A stretch of 64,000 nucleotides of DNA. Source: Berberis thunbergii (lineage: Eukaryota > Streptophyta > Magnoliopsida > Ranunculales > Berberidaceae). Position 1 is the first letter of the stretch, and every line of letters begins with the position of its first letter. Made by a program: the position numbers and the translations under genes. Below, piece after piece: positions 11,480 to 24,230 of the stretch. A model generated the notes under the pieces. The model ran no database searches. It was not told where the DNA came from and saw nothing but the letters and a program-made list of their open reading frames with translations. Where the stretch lies: assembly GCA_003290165.1 (NCBI GenBank), contig QNQO01000593.1, positions 62,001 through 126,000 of the forward strand. The letters run 5' to 3'.

Positions 11480-13230
11480 TGATTATTGCTTGAAACCTTC
11501 GAGGTGTCGGCTCTTTTAAAACGTTTCGGCATATAAACACTCTCTCCTTGGAGTTCAATATGTAGATATAATTTTTATTTTTGAAACTAAGGCGAGTTTC
11601 GCTCGTAGGAACTGTATTCACCAAAGGTTGGGGTTCTGACATGGACTTTCAGTTCCGGCGCTAGAACAATCAAGTGGCATAACCTTCTTTTGAAATGATT
11701 TTGTACATACTATTTTAATTTCACAATATCATATTACTATGCTACTAATATTACTTAATTGCGTGAAGGAAGCTTCGTCACCTTACTCAAATAGGCTCCA
11801 TAAGAGAATATGTACATTAATTCCAAGCATGTATGCTCAACATTCGTGATATGTTCGAGGGCCAAGTAGATTTCTAGAACACTATGCTACAGATTTACAG
11901 TTATCAACCTCTTTCGGGGGTTATAATTAGTGATCTCAATGCTATTTATGATCCCTCGAAAAAATAGGCGTGTGGCCTCGTCCTTAGCCTCACTCAATCA
12001 TCTTCAGAACTTTGTTGACACACATCAGCTTCTGGATCTCCCTCTTAAAATATTTCAGTTCACTTGGTTTAATAAGCGTCGGGATAAACATGACATCAAA
12101 GTAAAGCCGGATCGAGTCATTGTCAACACGAAATGGTTAGACCTTTTTCCCTTAGCCACATGCTGGTCTATTCATGCCCCATCCTTGGATCACTGGGCAC
12201 TTTCACTTCAACTGGTATCTCATCATACATCTCCCCTTAAGCCCTTCAAATTCTTTCACATGTGGGCAATGGATCATAGTTGTCGAAATATTATTTCTAA
12301 GTCCTGGAATCCTCCTAGACAAGGATTTGCATCCCAAGTGTTCTTCACTAAAACCCGACACCTTATTCATGCTTTCACCAGATGGAGCAAAACTGACCTT
12401 CGTAATATTCATGTGTGTATCCTCGAAATTCGTGTAGCTCTTGATGCGCTTCACAATGACCCATTGTCTAGCCACAATACTTCGTCTATAGTTTTTTCAT
12501 AAACTCGCCTCGAGGAGTTGTTGATTAGAACAAAAATTTTTTGGCGTAATAAATCAGGAGTTTCTTGGCTGGCTAAGGGAGATAGAAACACGTGATTCTT
12601 TCATCTCTCAGTCCTCATGCATTGTAAATCCAATCTTATTTTACGTCTCAAATACCAGAATAACTCTTGGCATTTTTCTCCCGAAGGTATGGGTTAGGTC
12701 CTCAATCAGTACTTCTCTACCATTTTCCAAACTTCTCACCCTCAGATGGACTCCGAAATCCTTAAGCTATTATAACCTGCCATATCTGACGCTGTCAATG
12801 TTTCGTTACTGGCAATTCCACCTAGTGAGCTCATTCGTGATACCCTGTTTTCTTTTGGGAGTCACAAGGCTCCAAATCCATATGGTTTTCACGCGTTATT
12901 CTTTCAACAATATTGGGACATTGTTAAAGAAGATGTTATTAAGGTGGTTCATAATTTATTTTCCACAAAATGCATGGACCCAAAGCTCAATGAGACATTC
13001 ATAGCTTTGTTGCCCAAGGTGGGTAATCCTCGTCCTATTGGCTTGTGCAATATTATCTACAAGGTCATTTCAAAAAAATTTGTGAATAAACTCAAACCTC
13101 TCTTGGATAACATCATTTTCCCTAATCAGGGGGTTTTCCTTAATGTAGATCCATTACGAACAATGTTTCCATAGCTCATGAAACTTTCTTGCAAATGCAA
13201 CACTTCAAAAGGAAAAAAAACATGGATAGA
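11480..13230 (+). pseudogene. L1 LINE ORF2 remnant (endonuclease and start of RT), truncated
   Basis: The ATG at 11480 begins MIIA, then a TGA where plant L1 endonucleases have the Trp of WN-RG, then NLRGVGSFKTFRHINTLS. The middle of the endonuclease is shortened. From about 11930 the degenerate box SDLNAIYDPS and the segment HLQNFVDTHQLLDLPL, FQFTWFNKRR are endonuclease C-terminal motifs. RT begins at about 12980 with ETFIALLPKVGNPRPIGLCN and YKVISKKFVNKLKP, and ends near 13230, well before the catalytic box. No 3' UTR or poly(A) is present. The element is truncated and inactive. Confidence 0.82.
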
Positions 13231-14500
13231 TAGTTTTTAAAATTTTCATGGGCAAAGCATGAAAATTATCATAACTATTTACATCGTTATCGAATTTTGG
13301 TAAAGTTAATATCGTTGAAATGCATTTTTAATAATCTTTCCAACAAAATCAATGATCAACACGAGCGCTAAAATTGTAAATATATATATTCTATAATTAA
13401 AAAACATATAAAGTATTTCACGTTTTTAATATTTTTCAAAGCAATGATATGGACCGATTATACTAGAAAAAATGAGTCGGGCATCTTAATATACATTTAA
13501 ACAAAAACTCTAAACTTCATAATTTGATGAATTCAAAGATTGATGGAGAACTCATTATCGGTGTTTAAATTTTTTTCCCAATTGATTCAAATTTGACTGA
13601 ATCTAACTTTAAAATTTATAATATATATTTACCTTAAAATAAACTTACACTTCAATACTGATTCAGAGCCAAAATGAGGATAGTGAAATAGGCGTTCAGT
13701 TCAAAATATTTAATAAAAATAAAATTATATTGAGTGCCAACAACACAGGACATACTCTAATATATATACAAATTGTAAGTTGGGATATTTAATGATTATG
13801 GGATATGGTCTCATTCAATTTTATTTTTGTTTAGGAGTTGAAAGAAAAATATTTCAATATAATCAAATGAATCATTATATTTATAGCATGTCCAAAGTGT
13901 GGCGATAACAAGGAAAATAATAGATAAAAATGAAAAAAGAGAATCAATTTCGTACTTGCTTGTTATGGGTGTGGTTATCCACTTGTTTGTAATGAGTTAC
14001 TTGATCATATGCCATATGAAAAAAAGATAAAAATTGTTTATGTGACAAATGATTTGGAAAGTCGCCAACATTCTAAACAGGTTAAAGTGTATGGATCTAA
14101 TGAGAGAACAAATGCCATAAATCAAAATGAAAAAAAATACCAAGTCTCAATCTCAATTAAGGGCTCTTGGACATTGTAGTTAGTTTACCAATCTTCGTCT
14201 TCAAATTTAGTTAGGAGTTAGAGAAGGCAAATCTATTATTTCATTGATAAAAACCTTTGTTAGCGTAGAAACAAGAGTATACAAATTTACCTATTTTTCA
14301 AATATGTAAAAAAAAAAAAAAATCCTCAGTTTTACTCCAGATTAAAATTCTTCAATTTCCCATAACTCCTAAAATTAGGCATATTATTAAACAGCTTCAA
14401 ATGAAAATGAATGATAAATAAAAAAATAATGAGCTTTTGATGCTGTTTATTGGTTTTTATTGAAAGATCTCAATCGTCCCATTAAGCGTTTGTTTGTCCA
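13231..14500. other. AT-rich intergenic DNA
   Basis: No coding frame, RNA gene or clear repeat is seen. The stretch is strongly AT-rich with poly(A) and poly(T) runs. Its right end leads into the promoter and leader of the gene starting at 14731. Confidence 0.6.
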
Positions 14501-14512
14501 GTGCAGAGAGAC

Positions 14513-14537
14513 CTCTCTCTCTCTCTCTCTCTCTCTC
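14513..14537. repeat. (CT)n microsatellite in the leader of the syntaxin-6-domain gene
   Basis: Twelve CT units lie about 200 bases upstream of the ATG. CT-rich stretches are common in plant 5' leaders and core promoters. Confidence 0.85.
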
Positions 14538-14730
14538 CTTCCATCTCTGTCGGTCGCTCGATCCATTCATCCTTCAAACCTGGTAGATTAGATTTTCTCT
14601 GAAGATTCCATTAAAGAAAGAAGTAGAACTCATAAAGCTCCCACCTTTATAGATTCTTTGTGGATAATTTGTGTACAAAACCCATTTTTGCTTCATCAAT
14701 TTTGTTCCAGGTTCAAAGGGTATTACTCAA

Positions 14731-17700
14731 ATGGCCTCTAATTTCGATCGGTGGGAGAAAGATCCGTTTTTTTTCTGCGGCAGAGGAAGTTCAGGAATCT
14801 ACAGACAGGTTTGCACCCGAAATTTTGAGATTTTTTTAGGGTTTGGATCGATGGAAATTTATGGGTTTTTGTTTGGTTTTTGTGTTTATGAAGGATGGAA
14901 TCTGCTTATAGGACCTGGGTAAAAGCCGATTCGAGTGGATTCGGTATAGAGGAGCTTCGAAGAGATCTTCATACCGCTCTTGGCACTGCAAAATGGCAGG
15001 TGAAATCTCTATCTGTGTTAATGTATTTGAGAATTATTTTGTTTTTGTGAAATTGGGTTTTTCTAAATTATTGATTGATTGAGTTTTAGTTGGAAGAGTT
15101 CGACAGGGCGGTGAGATCGAGCTATGTAGATAGCACGTCGAAAGAGGCTAAAACCCGGCATTGTCAATTCGTTGCAGCTATAAGCAATCAAATTGTTATT
15201 GTAGAGAATTCGCTGCGAGATTCTGCTATTGCAGAAGGACAGACAGAGCTTTCGTGGGTGCAGTTAGATGAGGGAGAAAGAGACGAGCTTGCATTGTTTC
15301 TTACGGGATTTTTGGCGGATGGAGATGGGAAGGATTCGTGCGTTTCGGTGCAATGTAGTAAAGATGAAAAGGAGGAGGGAGGAATTGGAAGAGCAAAGTC
15401 TGATTGTTTGATAAATGCGGAACAGTCGTGTTCACAAGAGAAGAAGGAGGATAGGCCGCGTGGGCATCGCAGGACGGCGAGTGCCACCAACATTGGTGCC
15501 TGGAATATTGCAGTTAGCGAAGAGAAGTACCCACAGCCCACTTCAGATGGTGCACCTGATCACCCTCCACCAAGGGTAGCCAGTTTCTCTGGGTTCCTCA
15601 ATACCTTCGAACAGCCTATGTCTAAGATAAAGTGGACAAAGAATGGTTTCAGGAAGTGGAAACTCTCAGATCGCCATCAAGCTTCCGATACAATACCATT
15701 ACACTCTAATGCACCATTGCACCCCAATACATTGACCAAGGTGAGATATTCTATCTATGCTTATGCATTTTCTTTAAGGAATATGCTGCTTGACCTTTGT
15801 TTGTGTTTTCATGCTCTTAATTATTTGTTTTGGATGTTTTGCATTTGAAGGGCATCAATGCATGCTATGAAAGAAGTAAAAGCTGCCTTGATAGTTGTGA
15901 CGATAGTTACGATAAGCACCTGTATGGTTGCTTGGGGGCTTTCCAGAGACAACTTCAAAGATCTCAGTATCAAATCCAGTATAGTCGGCCTGTTCAACTA
16001 GCATTTTGGCTCATTCTTGTGCTTTGCTTAGTAGGTAAATTTTCTGCAGTTGTCATTTGCTTGCTTATGAGAATTTCTTCCTTTTGCTTGTTTTGTTCCT
16101 TTAAACTGCATTCTCAAATTTGCCACTATTTGCTAGTTGTTTAAGAATTGTGAACGTAGGGACAATTATATGTTTCATTGAGCATACATTATAGTATTAA
16201 ATCACACACTACAGTGAGATATGTTTTCGTATAAGTTTGGTATTGTGGAAGAAAAGGATAATGTAGTAGTTGTACTTGATCTTGCTCCAAGAGATCCAAA
16301 GAGCTCGGGCTCGCTATTCTTCAAATTGAGGTTCTCCAAGCTGGCAAACCTCAACTAAAAGAAGGTTATTGTGCGATAGACGAGGAACATGTAAATGGTT
16401 GTAATTGTATGTTGTGGAATGAATACAAAGGCTGAGGGATCCTTGAAATTCCAACTTGTTTCCACCCAAAAAAAGTGTAAGGTTTCCTAAAAAATTCTTG
16501 ATTCAGTTCACTTGATAATGGAAACCTTAATGACTGTTTTTCTTTTCTAACGAAATTTAAAAAGAAAGACCCTTCAATATTATTGGGATTTTGACTCATG
16601 AAAAACATAGGTTGAACCATTGAATACTTTGCGACTTATGAATGAGACATCTTAAAGTATGGTATAGTTTATCAAAATGGTATTTAAGCAAGAAATGTTG
16701 AGGCCAACCTATTGCACATAGTCTTAAGTAATTATCGGATATGTGCTCATTAGGAGAATCCATGTACGTGTCCTCATCTATTTACAAAAGTATAAGGGTT
16801 CTTGCGTGAAGATGAATTCAAAGTCAAATTGCGGATTTTCATTCATGAGTTAATTTGAGTTGTGTGCTATTCCTCCATTTTTGAATTTAAAGTGTCTGTT
16901 TAATAATTTATCCTGATTTCAGTGCTTTGAAATGGCTAATGTTTTGGCATCAAGATGATAGTTATGTCCATTTTTAATGAGTGGTAATATATAGAAGTTG
17001 TGAGGATGACAGTGACGATGAAGTTCTCTTCATCATTTTTCTTATTGCAAGGATTGGTCAAAGTCCCTCATCTTTGTACCGACAGTCTCTGACAACACTA
17101 TGCTTAGGTTAAAATTGCAAAAGATCCTCTAGTTAAGGTTCCTTAAAAACTAAAACAAAACATGTTTACAAACCTCTAGGTAGTCATCTAGCTAGTGGTA
17201 GATGCAACTTCAGGTACTTTAGCGTCTACCGGTGAAAGCCTGAAAGCAGTATATTATCTAATCTAATGCACATATCCTACGAAGAGAATTTGTAAAGAAT
17301 GCTATGGTAAATAGGGTTTCCTTTTTTGGTTGTTTAAACTTAGAAACAAAAGTAGCTCATTGAAAGTCTTTCACTATCTACTCACCCAACACCCGCAACA
17401 ACCTATTCAATCATCCATCACAAACTCACAATTTGGGTGGACTGTGTAGCCTTCCGCCTTATGGCGAGAGAAAAATAATCTTATTTTTAAGGGCAAAGAA
17501 AACATTTCAGATGTTGCGTGGATGTTGTGTTCACTATTTGGCATTAAAGTGCAGTAGTACACCATGAGCTTTAGAATGGGGGGGATTTATCGACTGAGGT
17601 CCTGATTTCAGAGTTGATTTGATTTTCCAACTTCTTTGCTTGGGTTTCACTGCCTATCAATCATTTGCACATTAATAATAACAAGTGCCTTGATATATAG

Positions 17701-18594
17701 AAGTCAGTTGAGAATCGACTATGGAGTATGGACTGATACTGATACTAAAGTCACTCTGTGGCTATAGGCTTGTACTTGGGATAGTTTCAGAGAGATTCAA
17801 ATGCATGTAAATGGGATTGTGCAGTGCTTACAAATGACACATGATGTATACTTATTGTGGAGGCCAGTCATTTACCATTACTCTTTTTTTTTCCAGATAT
17901 ATATACAATACAATTAAGTGTTTTGATAATGATAAAACAAAAGTGCCTTGGGGTTGCAAATGATTCGATATTAGGTAATTCTATCTTACCGCATTTGTTA
18001 CAGAATGTATGTGGCAAGGTTTCTATTAGTTATTTGCCATGTTCTTTAGTCCTGATTTGCCTAACAAAATGAGTAGCTTGATTTTGGTTGGTGTTTCCTC
18101 AGTTGGGATGTTGGTCACGACTATATTGTGCAAAAGCCAAGTTTAAATTTTGATTCTGATTGCCCGAGCACACGCCCATTTCCTCTCTGGCACCTATATT
18201 TGTGCTGTGGAAGATATTGTCTGGTCCTTGATTCTATTTTCTCAGACGAGCTTGGGACGTTAAATTCTAGTTATACATTGGTAGACTTCACTATCACGTC
18301 TATAGCATTTTCTTGTGCCAATTACTCGTCTTTGCAAGTCTAAGTTATGTATTTTTTTGTATATTCAGTTTTTGTGTATTCAACTTTATTTATGAAAGGT
18401 CAAGTATACTTTTGTTTTTGTATATTCAGTTCTTGAAGTTAGTATCATTTTGCACTAGCTGCATGGTATACATGGTTTTGTAATCTTACATACTTTTTCT
18501 TTCATCTGCAGTAATTATTTACAATGCGTGCAGTTTGAGACAAAGGAAATATTTTTGCAACTCATTGGCTAGTGATGGTACATTCCGGGTATGA
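14731..18594 (+). CDS. Syntaxin-6 N-terminal domain protein (t-SNARE-like), five exons, one-base frameshift
   Basis: Exons are 14731-14808, 14894-14999, 15090-15740, 15851-16034 and 18512-18594, all with GT-AG introns and consistent phases, giving about 366 residues. The N-terminus (MASNFDRWEKDPFF, then a helix containing ESAYRTW, ELRRDLHTALGTAKWQ, LEEFDRAVRSSYVDS) is the syntaxin-6/TLG1 three-helix domain that regulates SNARE pairing at the Golgi and endosomes. A long polar middle follows. The last two exons give a C-terminal hydrophobic segment (LAFWLILVLCLVVIIY) suited to a tail anchor. I see no clear Qc-SNARE coiled coil. Exon 1 has eight T (14767-14774) where seven are needed to keep the frame, so the read-through is broken 13 codons in. 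The 2.5-kb fourth intron has no coding signal. Confidence 0.88.
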
Positions 18595-19377
18595 GCAACA
18601 GTGGAAGATGGGAATGCCCATTTCTTTCTGTAGTGCTGATTGCTGATCGAGGCTAAAGTGATTTCCACGGATGTCAGAATACTGAAATAGGCTTGCGAGT
18701 ACCCGGAAATGCATTTTGCCTTATTGTTTTCAGACAGGTTGTAGTTTGAAATGGTTGATATATGTATATTAATTGTGGAAGCCTTAGAGATGGCAGAGGA
18801 GGCATGAAGTTCATTCTTCCTTTATAAAACCATAATAGGGATACTTGTTCTGTGGTTGCTTTCTACCTGGTAGATCATTCTGCTGGAGTCTTTAACAGGA
18901 GACATTTTCTATAAATCGTAATCATCATTTTTATCGAAAATACATGATTGGATAACAATAAAGATCTCTTATCTATAAATTTTAATCATCATTTTTATTG
19001 AAAACACATGATTGGATAGCAATCAACTAAAATTTCTTATCAGTAATTTTTAATTATTAATTTTATTGAAAATACATGATTGGATAGTGATTAATGAATG
19101 ATGATTTTCGAAACAAAAAAAAAATGGATTTTTGCAACGAAGGTGACGTGAAAATATAACTCTCAAACCTCACGCTTCCTGAAAATACTGGAACATTTAC
19201 CCCATCATGATACTAAAAGTCTAAAACTAACATTCAAACCTGCCGGCATGCTGGGGTTGGAGAGATTAAAAACAAATCACTTTCGTCTCTCCCAGACCCA
19301 AACCCGTTCCGGGAATGATCCCTAGTTTTCCCTCTAAATTTCCTCTCTTCTGATCAGATTTCGATCGCAAATAGCGC
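18595..19377. other. Intergenic spacer with a three-copy tandem repeat
   Basis: It holds the 3' region of the syntaxin-domain gene, the tandem repeat listed at 18914-19100, and the promoter and leader of the RING gene starting at 19378. Nothing else is recognised. Confidence 0.6.
18914..19100 (+). repeat. Three tandem units of about 64-68 bp
   Basis: Three successive copies share TTTTTATYGAAAAYACATGATTGG followed by ATA, with starts spaced 64 and 68 bases. The third copy is the most diverged. The repeat lies between two genes transcribed in the same direction. There is no evidence of function. Confidence 0.8.
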
Positions 19378-20714
19378 ATGACGAGCGCTTCCGAGCTCTT
19401 CTCTCGAAGAAGGTCTGCTGCTCGTGTTGACCGCAACAACGACACCCTCGAATTGGGGTTTGGTACTTCTTCTATCGATCGAAATCACCACACCCACCAT
19501 CGTCGGTCTCGTCATCTTCAACGCCGGGATCTTGAAGATTTTGATCCAGTTCGACGTTCTTCCGGCAATTCCAGGCACATTTGTCACCGGGTAAGCTTTT
19601 TTTTTTGTGAATTTGTATCTTGCATTTGAATCCCTAACTTGGAAATTTTGCACATTTGATAAAGTTTGAATCTTTTGTTTGTTTGATTGATTTAAGTTGG
19701 ATAAGAGAGCTGATCCATCTAGTTTCTTGATCAAATTTACCAGAGTTAAAAGGAGTCTCGTTAACATCTCTTTAAAATTGGCGATGGCTTACACTTTTTA
19801 TATTAATGAAAAGTAACCCATTTTCTAGACATAATAATATTAGAGATTTGGGAATGAAATGTTCTCAACAGGCACTAAGCTCAACTTATGAATGATGAGA
19901 AATAAACAAAAAGTAATTTATATGTTACGATCCTAGTTAAGTAATTAACCTTTCGCTTCTCGACCGCTCGAGCTTTTGAGGAGAGTGGATTGGTTCATGA
20001 CAATCGGTATCAGAGCCTATCAACAAGCGAGCTGGGTTTTTATAGGATTTCATAACCTATCAACAAGGTGCGACCATAAGAAAGTAACCATGCCGCCGGC
20101 GAGTCTCGAACCTAGAACGTGGGGAATAAACCCATATAGCCCTAACCACTCGACCATAACACCATTGGCACATTATGATGTATAGTTGTTTTAGAGTCGA
20201 CAGATGCAGTAGTTATACAGAGAATATTGTTAAACTGTTATTCTACCCTTTTGATTACTCCTTGCTACGATGACAGGCAAAGCAGAAGAGCATCATTGGG
20301 CATGTCTTGGGATGACTTTGCCATCGGCGATGACTTCAGGCTTGTTGATGCAGGGGACTGGGATACTGAGACTTCAGGGGAGTGGCCACCAGGGGGAACC
20401 ACATTGCCTGATTCAACTACCCAAACAGATCTATTCTCATCTAGCAAGAAGAGGCCACCAGGACTTAGCCAAGAGGAGATAAACCACTTGCACAGGGAGG
20501 TTTTCTCCCTTGAAGACAAAGATGATGGTTTAGTGTTATCCATGGAGTGTTGTATATGTCTGGATAGTTTCAGGTTGGAGATGGATTGACTCGCTTGTTG
20601 TGTGGACATAAATTTCACTCCGCGTGCTTAGATCCATGGGTGCAAATTTGCGGGGACTGCCCATATTGCAGAACAGGTGTAGCTTCCAATCATCATCATG
20701 AAGCTGTTCCATAG
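19378..20714 (+). pseudogene. RHY1A: RHY1A-like RING-H2 E3 ubiquitin ligase, middle exon missing and RING frameshifted
   Basis: Exon 1 (19378-19590) starts MTSASELFSRRRS and has an Arg/His-rich tail, as in RHY1A-type E3 ligases. The last exon (from 20277) encodes SWDDFAIGDDFRLVDAGDW, KKRPPGLSQEEINHLHREVF and a RING-H2 finger: CCIC, then CGHKFHSAC, then CGDCPYC. These would bind two zinc ions and recruit an E2. Two defects are visible. The phase-0 donor at 19591 does not match the acceptor at 20276, and the segment that family members carry between these parts is absent from the intervening DNA. One base is also missing at about 20571-20573, inside the RING between the CxxC and the CxH, so the frame stops at 20589 although the correct frame continues to the TAG at 20712-20714. 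Confidence 0.7.
20090..20168 (-). repeat. tRNA-like (SINE-derived) segment in the RING gene intron
   Basis: On the minus strand TGGTCGAGTGGTTAGGGC (A-box-like) is followed about 30 bases later by GGTTCGAGACTCG (B-box-like), the internal promoter layout of tRNA-derived SINEs. No poly(A) tail or target duplication was found, so the boundaries are approximate; related sequence may extend down to about 19930. Confidence 0.5.
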
Positions 20715-21156
20715 ACAGCATTGAAGAACTCGTTTAGACTGAGTAGTTCTGGGACCTTAGATTTCAGTGTGACTTGGGATAAGGTGTATGCTCGGTTTCT
20801 TTTTTCTACGTGTTCTAACCATACTACCCTTGTTCCGTTTTGTTTTAGACCTATTGCAACCAGGTGTACTATGAACCGACACTTCAGATTGTAAAATTTG
20901 TAAAAAAGCGCTTGAAAATGGGTGTGAGATTATGGATTTGCTTTGGCGAGGCTCTGGCTTTGTATCGCTTACTTTGCTACATGAGTTATCTCCATTTTAA
21001 CTGAGATGGGTATGTGCGCTTGCACTTGTTGATCTCCTCCAATTAACCCTCCATTCTAGAATTGATTATTGACACGGGTCTTTCTTCCTTGCATGGTGCA
21101 ATCTTATGTTTTAAATCAAAGTTGGCAGCTGGTACCTCATTGGCTTTATGACCGAG

Positions 21157-21268
21157 GGGTGCAACACTAGGAATTTCCAGTAGGTCACCCTTACTGGTAC
21201 CACTCTCGCCCAAGCATGTTTAACAACAAAGTTCTGATGGGATCCGGTGCATCAGTGATCACACTCGA
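21157..21268 (-). pseudogene. 5S rRNA pseudogene
   Basis: The reverse complement contains GCACCGGATCCCATCAGAAC, then a TTAA-containing stretch, GCTTGGGCGAGAGTGGTACC, GGGTGACCTACTGG and CCTAGTGTTGCACCC. This is the 5S rRNA order, including the internal control region. It is about 112 bases against the usual 120, with a deletion of about eight bases near the 5' end and several substitutions, so it is a single dispersed pseudogene. It could be the head of a 5S-derived SINE, but no tail was recognised. Confidence 0.85.
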
Positions 21269-21400
21269 ATCACACTTTCTCAAGTCAAAAGTTTGGAATG
21301 TCTCAATCGGTGATAAGTGATAACATGCAAGTTATTCATGTTGATTGCATCCTAAGAATGCACTGAATTGGTTCCAAATGGTGTGATCTACAGATACGAA

Positions 21401-21477
21401 AATTCTAAATGGGCGAGGGTCTCGAGGGGATGGGCGGTCACACTCACCCCCTCGCCCATATCCTCGACAGTTAGAAG
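21401..21477. repeat. Short copy of the GC-rich foldback repeat
   Basis: It is bounded by AATTCTAAAT on the left and CTCGACAGTTAGAA on the right, with GGGCGAGGG pairing with CCCTCGCCC. The ends match those of the longer foldback copies at 38.4, 39.4 and 39.8 kb, but most of the arms are missing. Confidence 0.65.
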
Positions 21478-22227
21478 GGCTGCTACAGATAATATCCCAT
21501 GTTCACAATCTCGTGAAGCAGTCACCATGTTTGCTGTCCAAACCTCTCAACTTTTTTTCATTCAACGCTCAAAAGAACCTGTACAACTGCTTCGCCCTAT
21601 GTCTTCCTACACGTTTCATCGTAGAAATGTAATTATGGTCAGTCTTTTTATGGACGATTGCATTTTTTTATATCTACGTTGATAACGTGCTTGCGTTCTT
21701 GCGATCAAAGGTGCCTTGAATATATTCAAGGAAAATCAAATTTAAAAACCTAACATTAATTTAAGGGATGTCCATCCTTAGAAAAGAGTCTTGATAAATC
21801 TACTGAGAATGTTGAGAATTCAAAGCAACTCGAAGTCTGAGAAAGAAAAAAAAAAATGTAAAAAGGAAAGTTGAATGTTTAAATGGTTGCAAGCCCTAAA
21901 ATATTATGCAAGTCTAGATGCATGAAACACATATTAATAAGGAATTTAAAAGAACCACGCCAGTTAAATTATCAATATTGAAGTATAACAAAGAACTTCA
22001 GATATTCATTGAATTCATCTTGAAAGTGTCTCCGGAATACTCAAATTGTTGTTACATATTTATTCAAGAACCTTGTCATTTATTCGTACATAAAATATTT
22101 CATTTGCGACAAACTTTCCTATATTTTTCGCCTAATGTGACGCAACATTTTCATATAAAACAACTTTGTTTAAGTATGTGACTTCCGCAATCATTATCCT
22201 TGATAAAAGAATTAACTCCAATTCTAA

Positions 22228-22377
22228 GCAGTCAGACTTTATAGCCACTTTTTAGTCAGATTTTGGATTGTGTTTTTACACTTTTATAGATAATGTTTGT
22301 AGTTGTGTTTTAAAGAAAAAGAGTAAAAGTGTAAAAACACCAAAGTCTGACAAAAAATTAGTTTAAAGCCTGACTGC
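22228..22377. mobile_element. 150-bp palindromic MITE
   Basis: The ends GCAGTCAGACTTTA and the reverse complement of AAAGCCTGACTGC are inverted repeats, and an inner pair TGTTTTTACACTTTTA / TAAAAGTGTAAAAACA extends the palindrome over nearly the whole element. The flanks CTAA (22224-22227) and CTAA (22378-22381) look like a target duplication. A three-base TAA duplication of the PIF/Harbinger type would also fit. Confidence 0.8.
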
Positions 22378-22817
22378 CTAAACAAATTCAAGAATTAAAA
22401 CAAGAACCATTCTAAAGAGCCAGGCCCCTAGCGCCAGATCTGCGCCAGGGGAGCCTCAAGAACATAAGAAAATAAATGAAGAACAAAAGAAAAATGAAGA
22501 ACAGAAGAAGAAGAAGAAGAAGAAAAAAAAACAAAAAAATAGATAAAGAAAATAGAATTATGGATGATCTCGAGACTCCCCCTGACACAGATCTAACGCT
22601 AGGTGTCTGGCTTTTAAGAATTGTTGTTAAAACAATTCAAACTTTGAATTTCAAAGTACAATTAAATAAGAATTTCATTTATTTTTAACATCTTGATAAG
22701 AAAATTTATATTTAATATATTCAAAATTTCTAATACATATACATACACTTCACGTTTAAAACCAGCTTCTTCATCATGTACTACTAAATACTTTAGCCAT
22801 TGAGACCTACAATATTT

Positions 22818-22920
22818 TATTTTTTTTTGAAAGACAAGCGTGTCGTTGGTGGTGGGTATAGAACTCAAGATGTGAGAGATAAACCAGTACAGTCTTAACC
22901 ATCCAACCAGCTTACTATTG
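22818..22920 (-). repeat. SINE-like element, minus strand
   Basis: On the minus strand CTGGTTGGATGGTTAAGAC (A-box-like) is followed by TTGAGTTCTATACCC (B-box-like) and ends GCTTGTCTTTCAAAAAAAA. The tail CTTTCA plus poly(A) matches the SINE at 33970-34106, so both likely belong to one family. No clear target duplication was found. Confidence 0.6.
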
Positions 22921-24230
22921 GCTTCGAAAGGGGATTGATAAATCTTCTAAAGATGTTGACGATAAAATGCAACTTGAAGACTGGTTAGGGAAATTTTGTA
23001 ATAACATATTTGTAGCATGGATTCGCCATATCACGACCAAATACTAAAAAGTTTTTTACTATGGCATGTTTTTACCATTAATTTGTGGACGTTGGTTTAG
23101 AAGTTTCATAAAATGCTTGACTTCTAGTGGATGTCCTATGAACTGTATGTAAATAAATTATGAGTCAAATTTTATAAGTCTATATGGATATCATGAATTA
23201 TCAAGGTCGAATTTTATTTAAAGCAAATAAGAGTTGTTTCAACAAATAAATATAATACCATAATAGATTTTATCAAATTGTTTCACCATTCGCATTCGCC
23301 ATTACGAAAGAATATACATACAATAAAATCAATAATTCTAGCCAGTCATGTTTGTTAGCAATTTTTAAAAAAATTTACACTAAAAAAAAAAACTCGGAGA
23401 ATTAGAATTTAAAAGGATAACAGTCGTTAAATTTCAATGTAAAGTATACCCATTGAACTCAAGACATTCATGGTGAATTTGTCTTTAAAGTGTCTACATA
23501 TTAGTCAAATTGTTTCATAAATACCTATTTAGTCAAGAACCTTTGTAACTAATTCAAAATACTTAACTTCTTCTACATAAATATTTAATCTGATATGATT
23601 CAAGTGCTGCTCAAAGGGATAATTTCAAATTGCACTAAAATAAGAAAATAAATGCAAATTTTCTTTGATATTTTCAAATTTTCTTCCAATTATAATATAT
23701 TTATAAAGATGACATGCATGCAACTAAGAAATGATTGGTCATTCTAAAGAAGATATTTCTCAAAAACTTTTTCTCCCACTCTCCAAACACAAAAAACATA
23801 GCCACACTTGCACAACTCACAAGCTGTCCATGAGCCAGCCATATAGTGTGCAACAACAAATAAGCATCAAGAAAGGCTGTTTTTTCAGGACTTTTCATAT
23901 GTTCAAAACTTGCCAATGAACAAAGCAAGAAAGAAAGAAACAAACCCCACTCATGCACTCAAGCTCTCCAACTAAGATTCAATTCAATTATATCAGGTAA
24001 TGGCCGGCTCGATCGGCTCTGTTTCTTCTATCTTCATTTGGTTCGCCTGCATCCAAACCTCTTTTGTTTCATTTGTTTATTCGATCTCAATTGTTTATTA
24101 CAATTGTCTTTGTTGATATCTTTGTCATCCTTGTATAGAGCTATATAAACAGGAGACTCAGAACCAAAGTGTTTGAAGAAATTATTCTAAGCTTACAAGC
24201 TCATAACTAAAGTGTTTGAAGAAATTCAAG

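Larger units (their letters stand above)
20715..24230. other. Repeat-rich intergenic region
   Basis: Beyond the 5S pseudogene, foldback copy, 150-bp MITE and SINE listed separately, it holds AT-rich sequence with several poly(A)/poly(T) runs and a GAA/AAG purine tract at about 22490-22560. The last 300 bases carry the promoter and leader of the gene at 24231, with a TATA-like ctatataaac at about 24140. No other gene is seen. Confidence 0.6.

Noticed and set aside
16035..18511. Extra exons or a nested gene in the fourth intron of the syntaxin-domain gene
   Set aside because: Splicing across the whole interval gives a phase-correct junction and a plausible C-terminus. The frames within show no conserved motif.
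20276..20600. Treating TTTCAG at about 20568-20573 as a splice acceptor to rescue the RING frame
   Set aside because: The upstream CCICLDSF half of the RING would then be non-coding, although it matches the family. A one-base deletion explains both halves better.
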